DNA of 64,000 bases from Papiliotrema nemorosa (Eukaryota > Basidiomycota > Tremellomycetes > Tremellales > Rhynchogastremaceae), in contig JASKOT010000004.1 in NCBI GenBank assembly GCA_032158125.1, forward strand, positions 1 to 64,000, given 5' to 3'. The notes under the pieces were generated by a model. The model was not told where the DNA came from. It saw only the letters and a program-made list of their open reading frames with translations, and did no database searches. Position numbers and translations under genes: made by a program. Shown here in pieces: positions 20,838-30,050 of this stretch; positions within the stretch are counted from its first letter, which is position 1, and each line of letters begins with the position of its first letter.

Positions 20838-22363
20838 ATGCTGGGACTCAACGCTCTGTGGAGTATCGCTTCGACTCCCGTTTCTGCAGGCAGCGCCTTG
20901 CTGTCTGGAGTGCAAAACGCATGGAAAAGCGTAGTGCAGTCGGATTCAGACAAGCGAGGGAAGGTTCACGGCGAAATCAGCGGATACGCCGACAGTGCTA
21001 TGACAACGTATGACAAGTCCATCGACCTCAGCAAGAAACACCGTGACTTCATGACCGCCGATCAATCTTCTCATCCTCAGCTCAACTCGTCAAGCGATAT
21101 ATCACCTCAACTACAGTTAGAGAGGACGCCGCGCCAGCTTGACCAACCCCCAGCTGAGCTGCTACACAATGAGTCGTGAGTGCCTTGTCTTAATCGAGGT
21201 TGAATCTGTCAGTGACGAGGTCTTCCGGACGACACCAGCAGGAATTCGACGCGCCATCCAATTCTTCCGACTTCTACACGGGGGCAAGTCTTTCTCACAT
21301 GCCCCGTCACCAGCGTTCGCCTTAAAGGATGATGCTGGGCTGGCTTGTCTCGATCTCAGTCAGGGTAGCGTAGGTGAGGGCGAGACAGTATGTTGACTAA
21401 TTTTCAGAATACTCAGACAGGCTCTGTACGAAATTCGACAATATGCAAGTGCATTTCAACAAGGGCGCATTGAATCACACATCAGGGTGAGGGCGGGCGC
21501 GGCTTCCACATTAACGGTAGAGGGTTTTTTGGATCAGCCTCGAGTGAAAAGACCACCCAAAAAGAATCCGAGGCCAGAAGTTCAGATCATGGGAGTAGGG
21601 CACAGATCACGACTGTGAGTGTTTGTGGAAAGCACATCCTGACCCTCGTAGGTCAATGCCCTTTCGTTCACACTCGTGCCCCGGCATCTCGTCTTCAGCC
21701 CTCAATTGCTTTCCCTGGGGGCTTGGCTAGGACAGTCATTGGAGTGGACGGAATCTCCGGAGATCTGTAATCAGCTCATGGAGGACTTTGTCGAAGAATT
21801 TGGTAAGTGCACCCGTCTTGTAGCAGCTGAAGTGCGCAGGTGAGACATTCCAGATTGATGGCCTCATTGGGGCTCGACTACTATCGGAGAACGAACATGC
21901 GACGTCGCAAAGCTCGTCCACTCCTTCAACCTCCACTTCCGCCAGCCTTGGCAGCGACAATGAAGCCCAGTCATCAGCGACAAACGGCCTCATTGAGCAT
22001 TCCAAGGACTCCAAGGAGGTCAACCGAATCAACTTTGGAGGTGAGCCGCGTGTCTGGGCGCAGTCTCAATGCAGGCGGGTCATCCGGTCACCTAGAATTC
22101 GCGAGCAAAACGACGCGACTGAATCAACTGCGTGTATTCCAGGTGAGCGACAACACCGACATAGCTAACCGATAGTCGGGGCGAACTATTTCTTTACTCA
22201 AGATGCTCCTTCGGGTCAAGCAGTACAACAGAAGCTTGGAACACTCGGGAGATATACAGTCGATCATCATGCTGTTTGTCTGTTGGGGAAAGATGAACAA
22301 GAAATATCTGACGTTGTTTACGGCTTTGAATGGGTTTGCGCAAGACAGCGAACCTCTGCCTGA
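20838..22363 (+). CDS. Unrecognised multi-exon protein
   Basis: Exon 1 (20838-21175) is clear: MLGLNALWSIASTPVSAGSA, then a hydrophilic region with HGEISGYADSAMTTYDKS. A later well-supported stretch reads ITT-VNALSFTLVPRHLVFSPQ, then LLSLGAWLGQSLEWTESPEI, EEFGETFQIDGLIGARLL and a Ser/Thr-rich linker. The probable last exon starts VGANYFFTQDAPSGQAVQQ and ends WVCARQRTSA at the TGA 22361-22363. Exons between 21.2 and 21.6 kb are ambiguous, and an overlapping frame (22203-22388) could be an alternative 3' end. No known domain is recognised. It is transcribed away from the palindrome-rich promoter shared with the 19.7-20.5 kb gene. Confidence 0.45.
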
Positions 22364-23027
22364 ATCGTACGTATATCAAAGGGTCTAAGCTGATACCTCA
22401 GCGTTCTCCAGTGGGTGAAGACCTCTCGAGAAGCCTATGGGTAAGTGATCAGTCTTCCGGGGCTGATAATATAGCCTTTCCGAACGCCAAAACGGGCCTC
22501 GCCACCAGGGCGTCCGTTGCACGGCGTGTCGGGCACAAGATATGTACGTTTTGTACAAGTGTAGCAATTGCGCTTCTGTCGGTGAGCCCCTTGGTAGGAA
22601 CGTGACCCGAACTACCATTGATGACTAGACGTCTGCGGCCCTTGCTTTGTCGATAACGTCCTCAAAGAACAGGAACGAATGTGCCCTCACGCAGCCTCGA
22701 AGTTCACCTTGATCGACCCGCCAGAGGCCTGATTCACCTTTGATGATGCTTGCATGAGAGAAGTAGGTGCGCCAAAACCGGTGGAGGGTGCTTTTAATAT
22801 GGAAGAAGTGAAGGTGCTTCACAAAATGATTTCGATGTGTGGTCAGAAATGTACTCGTACATACAGCGTCTCTGAATAGTTCCTCGATGACAGTATAACC
22901 TGAATCACATCCTGAGCCTAGGATGCTGTTTCCATCTAAACTTGCTGCACAAGGTATGGCAAGATCCTTGTCAGAGCATACAATGATACGTACCAGGAAG
23001 CTTTGCGGAGTAGCAGCACCTACTGTA
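22364..23027. other. Intergenic region
   Basis: 664 bp between the unknown plus-strand gene and the reductase. Short open frames here (for example around 22400-22600) could be a further 3' exon of the upstream gene, but none shows family features. Confidence 0.4.
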
Positions 23028-24161
23028 TCATGGTGTCCATATCATCCCCGCTCGGAGTTGGTCCGCCGTAGGAGGCGCCACAAGCCCAACCCCAAACATA
23101 TCCCCGATAATCTTCCCTACTGTACTATGCGGGAGATAACCCAACACGTATCTCGCTGCAAAGGCTCCGGCACCAGTATACATTCTCCCTCCTTGGCCAC
23201 TTTCAATCCGAGACACAATCCCCGCAGAGACCGTTTCGACGCTTGGGGCGCTTCGGCTAATCTTGGTGAAGGTTTTGAGGATTGTGCTGTTCAGAGACCC
23301 GATCATAGGATAGAACTTTGATGGAGGCAGAGGATCTTGGACCGTCTGAGACATGTTGTAAGTCCGGAATGAACCTCCTCATCAGAACGAGACATGCAAC
23401 TAGGGTAGAGCTTTCCCCCGACTCACCCGCAATAACGGTGACCAAGTTGATACCCAGACCCTGGACCTCTAACTGGAGAAGGTCAGAGATGGCATTGAAC
23501 GCGGCCTAGCATCAGCCTCCCCTCGGTGCTGTGAGACTTCTCACCGAGTGAGGAGTAAGGGTGGAATCACCTTGCTAGACGAATATCCCGCTTGCCAGGG
23601 TATCCCGACCGCCGCTTGACTTCCTATATTCACAATCATCGGCTTTCTCTCCTTCCCTTTGGTCTGAGAGGATGACTGTGCAGGATGGGACAACATGAGA
23701 GGTACACAAGCTTGGATCATCCGGACGGGTCCGAACAGGTTTGTCTCGTATGTCGCTCTGAGATCCTCCATGTCGACATCGAGGGTGGTATGCCTGCCCC
23801 ACACCGCCGCCTGGGGTTCAACTTCATTCCTGAGGGCTATGGGGGGTACACTCACATTGTTGATCAAGATGTCTAGTCTTCCTCCTGTCCGCTGAGAGAG
23901 TTCCTCAAGTGCATCGTCCACAGAGCTCTGCGAGGTCACATCAAGCGCGAGGGCCTAATGAGTGTGATCATCCAGAAGACTATCGTAGTTGTGTGTGCTC
24001 ACTTTACACCCAGAAGCGAGTGCCGCTTGAGTACCGGCACTGTCGATCTTTCGGGCTGTACAGTACACCTCGTAGCCTCGCTGGTGTAGAGTGGTCCCGA
24101 GTGCCACACCCAATGAATCAGGTTGCGAACACCCAGTGATCAACACGACACGCTTGGACAT
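23028..24161 (-). CDS. Short-chain dehydrogenase, AYR1-like (1-acyl-DHAP reductase type)
   Basis: A classical NADP-dependent SDR. The start at 24161 gives MSKRVVLITGCSQPDSLGVA, the cofactor-binding Gly-rich turn, followed by YEVYCTARK. After an intron come LALDVTSQSSVDDALEEL and GGRLDILINN; a 50-nt intron then joins to AAVWGRHTTLDVDMEDLRA. The catalytic region is IVNIGSQAAVGIPWQAGYSS-SK, with Ser and YxxxK intact, then AAFNAISDLLQLEVQGLGIN. The C-terminus (ILKTFTKISRSAP...GYLPHSTVGKII) matches the extra helix of Ayr1-like proteins, which reduce 1-acyl-dihydroxyacetone phosphate in lipid droplets/ER for ether-lipid and triacylglycerol synthesis. Substrate assignment is by resemblance only. Confidence 0.8.
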
Positions 24162-24904
24162 GGTCGTTCTTATGCACTGCGCGGCAGATATTACGTGAGA
24201 GGGACAGGCGTGGATGCATATGAGCCACACATATATGTGCCAGTCGCTCGAGGAGGTTTTAAGTTGAGCAATATTCAGTATGACCGTCGGTCACGATTGT
24301 GCTTGATCATCCACCCTGCAACAGACACAATCCGTTGGGATGGTGATCGCAATAATGTCCGAGGAGCATAACATATCCACAGATGAGGGACAGATCTGAC
24401 CTTTCTTGGAAGACCCTATTGTATCCGTGATACTGGACGTGATCGGCCACGGCCTTTGTCTGCCCAATACGCCCGGACTCGGACTCGGAGTACGGGTCTG
24501 GGGACACCGTTTAGAGAGCAGGTCAAGGCGCCGGCGTTTGGAGTTGCTATGAATGAGCAAAATGAACCACCGTGGCTCGTCACGGCGTCTGAAGCAAATG
24601 CAATCAAGGAGACATGGCGATTTGCTTGATTTGGAGTCTGACCTCTCGATTCGCCGGTATATCCTTCATTGCAGGTGTCCGGCGGCATGAGTACCCTTAT
24701 GAAAGAGTCAAGGGGGCGGAAGGTATCTATAAAAGACATAATCGTGACGACTAGAAGGGATGCGATGGCGATACCTTTGTACCTGGAGAGGAGGGGGAAC
24801 TGCTCTTAAATAGCCAAACGTCAAACTGTACGATACATCTCGCTGCAGTCCTATACCTAGCCATCAGCGTATCCCCACGGTGAGCTCAATATCACTTACA
24901 ATCG
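24162..24904. other. Intergenic, upstream of the reductase
   Basis: 743 bp upstream of the SDR start. It contains a 107-codon minus-strand frame (24416-24739) with no recognised features. Otherwise nothing is seen. Confidence 0.4.
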
Positions 24905-25829
24905 CTAAAAATTCTCACTGGCAGCCCAATCACTGACATCGAACCCATCTTCCCCCTTGGCCTCCCCATCCACATCCATCCCTTCTCCCCCTGTTCCACT
25001 CAACCCGCCCCACCTTCCTAGCCCACCTACAGGCGCAGAAACCGTCTTGCCTAATGTCCTCCCCGGCATGCCCCTCACTAATCTGCTTGGTAGTCCCCCT
25101 TTCTGAGCAGAAAACAATTCGGGCTGAGTGATCTGCGGTGAAGTAAATACCGGAGGGAAATCTCCCGTATCTCCACCTGCCGATTCGTGGATGCCTTGGT
25201 CCCTTTGCACAGGCTCATCAGTATCAGTACCCGTCTCCGTCTCTGTATCACTTCCCTCCTCCTCCTTCCTTTTCCTAGCAGGGATGAACGGTCTGTTCCT
25301 CGCTTTCCTCCGTGAACCCGCACCCATGTCTTCGTCCATCCCCTCCCCGTTGAATGATAGCGTACGAGGAGCTTTCGTAGGCGATGATTTCGGATCAGGT
25401 TGTGTGAAATCTGGATCGAGAGTATCAGAGTAAGGTCGGAGCTCGTTGCTTCTCCCATGGGCTAGGACGGTTTGTTGGGCTTGTTGAAACGTCTCTTGCG
25501 AGGTCATGAAGCCCCGAAGAGGGGGTATGTTGAATGTGTCGAATGGGTTTTGAGAAGTGGAAGAAACGGGGAATGATTGTGTACGGTCTAGTGTGCGACC
25601 TTGAGATACGGCTGCCTGTTAATCGCGGTACGAGTGATGGTAATCAATGGGACGAAGGTCGATGGAGCGGGAGTCTAAACCGTCTGTGCTTACCCATTCG
25701 ACCTTTCCTCCCGACGTTCTGCAATGCAGCCTGGATATCGTCCGGTATACCATGCTTCTGACCATAATGCTCGGCTGTCGTGGGCTGAGAAGCGGTAGGT
25801 CGGAGAGCTCGTTTCGAAGGGGGTAACAT
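24905..25829 (-). CDS. Probable ribonucleotide reductase regulator (Spd1/Dif1/Sml1-like)
   Basis: Two exons (25829-25694 and 25611-24905, phase 1) encode 280 residues. The N-terminus MLPPSKRALRPTASQ is followed by the core GIPDDIQAALQNVGRKGRM and then AVSQGRTLD. This follows the Pfam RNR_inhib pattern (a proline, 'QxxLxxVGxRxRxxVxxGY'), which binds or relocates ribonucleotide reductase in yeasts. The rest is disordered: NPFDTFNIPPLRGF, a basic stretch (RRKARNRPFIPARKRKEEE) that may be a nuclear localisation signal, and an acidic C-terminus (DGFDVSDWAASENF) that resembles the Sml-type tail. The protein is larger than Spd1 or Dif1 (about 120-130 residues). The identification is by motif only and could be wrong. 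Confidence 0.5.
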
Positions 25830-26139
25830 GGCGTGGTGGACAACTACCACTTTTCAGTCTCGCGTCTTCCTGCTTCTGGGCGGTCTTCTGGTCCAGAATC
25901 TCTGCGATCGATTCCCTACTCCTGACAAGGCGTGTGTTCCCTGTTATTGCGATGCTGAACGTCGTTGAATGCAATGTCAAAGTCATCGTGGTCGACGCGT
26001 CTCCATCCTCAAAACGCGTCGGGAATCCATTCATCTCTTGCACGGCGACCTTTTAACCATGTACATTCTCACACGACTACAACAGACACAGACAGATCGA
26101 ATGAGAGGGACCTCGACCTATTCAGACATTCTCATATTG
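25830..26139. other. Intergenic, promoter of the RNR-regulator-like gene
   Basis: A gap of 310 bp between two minus-strand genes. An open frame from 26043 continues toward the gene but is separated from it by GTAG-type intron sequence, so it is probably 5' leader. Confidence 0.4.
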
Positions 26140-27876
26140 TCAAACCTGCTTGGCATAGCTCAAGAACCAGTCTGCGGCCTTATCTCGACTTGGCTGAGAT
26201 ATCGCTGATTCCGACACCACGTCCCCTATAATCGGCCCATATTTGGTTCCCTTGGCGTTTCGTCTTCCAGCAATCACATCGGAGATTTCTCGAGCTCGAT
26301 GAGCAAACTTACGAGCACTCTCATCGTCCTCGCTGCGACCCACGACGTCTAGCAGAGCCTTGGTGAACTCCTTTTGGGTCGCTCGGGGACTGATCATCAG
26401 TTCCCAAGTAACACTGCTTGCTCACGCAGCATGTCGATTGCCCCATCGGCCTACGCCTAGCCATTCTGCTCTGATGCCGAAATCATGGCAGTCGAACCAT
26501 GGCGATAAGATGATCTGGGCTACCCCGGCGCTTGGACATCAACATTCACTCAGCTCCAGGGATATCGGTCGTCATCAGACTTACGCTAGACACTCATGGT
26601 ATGAGTTGCTCCCTCCGTGATGTACTACACAAGCCACATGAGGCAGGATAGAAGTCAGGTCGACGTCTAGCCATCCGGTGATCTGATCCGTGCATCACCG
26701 GAATCAATGAGATAGTTTCTACCCCATTTCCGGAGCTTCCATAGGACCTGAACGTCCTTCCTCTTGTCCAACAACACCCTGACGCTCTCCAACAGCGCCT
26801 GGGCATATTCCTCTTCGACTGCAAGATGCGAGCCGAGGGATACAAGCATTGTGGGACCTTGTCTGATCCAGGTGTACAAAGTTGGATCCTCTTGCAGGAG
26901 CGATTTGGTGGGAAGGAGAATTGGTCCACAGCAGATCACATCCGACGGTATGATGCCCGGGTAATCGAGCTCGGGTGTGGACATGCACAATACTGGTCGA
27001 GTGCGCTTGACGAATGGAGTAACGACTCCTTCGTAGCCTGCAGCATGGCGCGCTTGACTGGTGAGTCGGAAATGGGAATCGAAGAAGAAGGCAATGATGG
27101 GCGTAAGGATGAGCGCAATGGCATTGAGGGGGATGAGGTACCATGGCAGAGGGAACGAGTAGCCGATACCAACCCTGTGTCGTCAGAACTGTACCGCTTC
27201 TCTGACAAGTGCAAGGTAGGAAAAACCCACATTGGCCAGAGGAATGCGCCTAGACCTTGCGCATCCGTTGCGTTTTCTTTTAGGGTGTTTGGACTGAGTA
27301 TGACCCATTTACGACCAGACTTGACTGCTGCGTCTATACCTGGGGCAAAGAATTCATCGACAATGACGAGACGAGGGTCGACTTCGTTCATTATACGCTC
27401 AATGTCTTTGGTTGCGTGGACAATGGCCGGTCCGTCGGGGTTGGACAAGAAGGTGATCAGCGGCATGGCCTTGAGATAGCCCCATAGACCCGGTCTGGTG
27501 GTGACTCTTTGCCAGATTTCGCCTATACATCAGTCACGGGTGGCACGATGACTAGGGCGCATCATACCGTTTGAATTCTTCGCCTCGATGTAGCGTTCAC
27601 GAGAGACCACGAGATGGTTCACCGCCGAAGTCCCCTTGATCTCGTGGAATGTCACCCCGGGGATGGATCTTGTTTTCCCATCAGAATAAGTTCCGAGATG
27701 AATATCCAATTTGGACGGGTCATGGCGAGTGAGCAGAGAGTGAATCACTGCGTGGTGACAGTTGGAATGACCTCGCTCGGGGCCGAACGGGTCAGTGCAG
27801 GGGAGTTGAGGAGCTGCTCTGCTCACCATGTCAAGAACAGCAGCCGGGTCGGTTTGTCATCCCTTGGGATCGCCAT
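26140..27876 (-). CDS. UDP-glycosyltransferase (GT1-like)
   Basis: A family 1 glycosyltransferase that moves a sugar from a UDP-sugar to a lipid, sterol or small molecule. The N-terminus is MAIPRDDKPTRLLFLTW followed by GHSNCHHAVIHSLL, the acceptor-side Rossmann fold with its early His. The middle has RLVIVDEFFAPGIDAAV and WVILSPNTLKENA. The C-terminal donor domain has QGPTMLVSLGSHLAVEEEYA, then LPHVACVVHHGGSNSYHE, the HxGxNS donor loop, and AQIILSPWFDCHDFGIRAEW-LGVGRWGNR. The final exon ends WFLSYAKQV at 26140. A hydrophobic stretch (WYLIPLNAIALILTPIIAFF) between the domains could attach it to a membrane. At least six short introns are needed. Confidence 0.8.
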
Positions 27877-28099
27877 GGTGCTAGACGTTGATTCAGAATG
27901 ACCGATAACTTAAGTCTTGAGAGCAAGATGTGCATGCGTCAATAGCATCCCTCTATATACGCTGATCGCTCGTGGAGATCCTTCGGTCATGGCGGTCATC
28001 AGACTACCCGTTCTCGACGACGGAGACGCGCAGCACACAACAGCACCGGGCACCATACGTGTCGTGTGGTCCACACGCTACTCTAGCAAGCTGGGCAAG

Positions 28100-28810
28100 C
28101 TATGTCCTCCCCTCCCCTCGACTCTCGATCACCCTAGCCATCTCATCCCCCGCGACAGTTCCCAACCCCTTGAAACCGTCGACTACACCCTTCCAATCCC
28201 CATCTCCCATCTCCTGACTCATCTTCCACCTCCCTTCCATCCTGGTGACCTCGATCTCTAATCCTATAATCGCCTTTTTCAGTATCTCGACGTACTTTTC
28301 CGGCGCATCAGACACTTTCCACGTATGTTCGTACCCCTGTGCCCGCTCTTGCGTTTCCGATAGCTCCTCTATCTGTTTCTGGAGGAATGTAGCTGCTTCG
28401 GGACCCGAATGGTGGACTTTGAGTCTACCATACACTTGTACCGCAGCATAGTTCCAGGTCGGTACAACTTTACCAGTATCGGGTTTGGTGGTTGTGTAGA
28501 ATTTAGGCGTGACATAGTGGTTTACTGGCGCTTGAAACAGGATAAGAACTTCGTCCGGGATCTCCGACTTGTCGTTGAGGGCAGCGAGGATGGCCTTGGA
28601 TTGTGGGTTAGCTCGAGCGATGTGGGCCCGGAGTCTAGCGGGGGTGTCGGATGTGGACGGGGTATCAAGGAGGAATGGGATGTGGGTGGTTTGTAACGTG
28701 GGAATGGAAGGGTGAGGGATGGCAGTCGTCAAGAGGCCGAGTGGGAACTGCTTGACAAACGGGTAGAGGACCGCCGTATCCAGCTCGGCATGGACGGGGC
28801 GGATATACAT
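28100..28810 (-). CDS. PaiB-like FMN-binding protein
   Basis: An intronless frame of 236 residues matching the bacterial PaiB / FMN_bind_2 family (split-barrel flavin-binding fold). It starts MYIRPVHAELDTAVLYPFVK and contains FPLGLLTTAIP, THIPFLLD, LILFQAPVNHYVTPKFY and the hallmark VPTWNYAAVQVYGRLKV. The C-terminus has EIEVTRMEGRWKMSQEMGDG, where PaiB proteins have I-x2-I-x4-KLSQN. In Bacillus, PaiB is a regulator of sporulation and degradative enzymes and is encoded next to PaiA; fungal homologues are usually of unknown role. The PaiA-like gene is the next gene here, transcribed divergently. Confidence 0.85.
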   Translation of the reverse strand: MYIRPVHAELDTAVLYPFVKQFPLGLLTTAIPHPSIPTLQTTHIPFLLDTPSTSDTPARLRAHIARANPQSKAILAALNDKSEIPDEVLILFQAPVNHYVTPKFYTTTKPDTGKVVPTWNYAAVQVYGRLKVHHSGPEAATFLQKQIEELSETQERAQGYEHTWKVSDAPEKYVEILKKAIIGLEIEVTRMEGRWKMSQEMGDGDWKGVVDGFKGLGTVAGDEMARVIESRGEGRT

Positions 28811-29332
28811 GGCGAGGATACCGGGTGGATGGATGAGGGTTAGAGTGACTTTGGCCAGAGATGATCTATTGTTTCAGACCCGTGTGTCCAAGCTCTTATA
28901 TCGAGGAGATACTGATCAAGAACTGACACTGCTGGATAACACGGTCTATATTTGATTGCTGTTCAAGACTGACCAGATGACTCGATATCGCAGCCCAATA
29001 AGCTGATTCCCATTCGACATCTCATGAAGATTAAGCGCCGCCAAAGACACCTCTGTCAATCCCCCTCGCTCTCGCTTCCAAGCAAGTCCGCGATTGCCAG
29101 GCTCGAGATAGTCCGCTTCAGGTCGATCCGCTATCCCAGAGAGCCCCGTTTTGACGCCGAGGATTGCTATTCATGGTGGTTCAGATCCTTCGACCTTAGG
29201 CTAAACTTCTTCGGTTCATCTTAGAAGCGCTCAGAGACGATAACATCTAGAGCGCTCGACTCGACCTGTCTACATTTGACGCTCGACTTGCGCATCTGTA
29301 AACCTCGGCTTAGCCATACGCGATACTCCATC
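28811..29332. promoter_or_regulatory. Divergent promoter between PaiB-like and PaiA-like genes
   Basis: 522 bp between two opposing start codons. An open plus-strand frame (29024-29224) within it lacks family features. No clear TATA or palindrome. Confidence 0.4.
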
Positions 29333-29866
29333 ATGACCAACACGACACTCCACATTCGACCTGCCCAACAATCCGACTCTGAGGGGATAAGCCATGTAGG
29401 CCGAACTTCCTTCTACGAGACTTTTGCACATAGTTGCACTTCTCAAGATATGCAAGAATACCTCGATTCACACTATACCCCCAAGATCATCTCTTCTGTA
29501 CTTGATAATGCTTCCACAAAGTACTTCGTCGCTACGACAGACGATGACTCGGACATTGCTGGCTTTGCAAGTCTATGTTTCGACTCGGACGAGCCTTGCG
29601 TCGCAAAGTTGGAAAAGAGTGTGGAATTGCAGAGGATATATGTAGATGCGAAACATCACGGACAAGGAGTGGCTAAGAGTCTCATGGAGGCGAGTGTGTC
29701 ACTGGCAAGGGAGATGGGCTATAGGTACATCTGGCTGGGCGTTTGGGAACATAATGCGAGAGCACTCAAGTTTTACCAAAAGTTTGGGTTTGAAAAAGTC
29801 GGAGAACACGTCTTTACCGTGGGCACGGATGATCAGACGGACTGGATAGTGCTGAAAGAGCTGTAA
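29333..29866 (+). CDS. PaiA-like GNAT N-acetyltransferase
   Basis: An intronless 177-residue GNAT enzyme; the start is set at the second Met (MTNTTLHIRPAQQSD) because the preceding residues lie outside the domain. GNAT motif A is VELQRIYVDAKHHGQGVAKS, the Q/RxxGxG/A acetyl-CoA loop. Motif B reads IWLGVWEHNARALKFYQKFG, then FEKVGEHVFTVGTDDQTDW. The LGVWE-N-x2-A-x2-FY-x3-GF...G-x-H-x-F-x2-G-x3-QTD pattern is characteristic of PaiA-type polyamine (spermidine/spermine) N1-acetyltransferases rather than GNATs in general. Length matches bacterial PaiA (about 170). It is adjacent to and divergent from the PaiB-like gene. Confidence 0.85.
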   Translation: MTNTTLHIRPAQQSDSEGISHVGRTSFYETFAHSCTSQDMQEYLDSHYTPKIISSVLDNASTKYFVATTDDDSDIAGFASLCFDSDEPCVAKLEKSVELQRIYVDAKHHGQGVAKSLMEASVSLAREMGYRYIWLGVWEHNARALKFYQKFGFEKVGEHVFTVGTDDQTDWIVLKEL

Positions 29867-30050
29867 AATGTGAGTCGCATTTCTGCATACGCAACGCCTG
29901 CTGATAAGCAGAGGTGTAGACCTGAACGCGTCAAAGCAAGTTGTATCGCTATTTATACTCAATGCACGGTAGAGCTGTGCGCTACGGTCTGGAGTTAGAT
30001 GCGTCATCTGGGAAGGATGTCAACCAGTCCAAATCATCGTTGACTGCGTA

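Noticed and set aside
24416..24739. A 107-codon minus-strand frame
   Set aside because: No family features, no promoter or splice evidence; it lies upstream of the SDR and is probably leader or chance.
29024..29224. A 66-codon plus-strand frame between the PaiB-like and PaiA-like genes
   Set aside because: Basic, low-complexity composition with no family signal; taken as promoter DNA.
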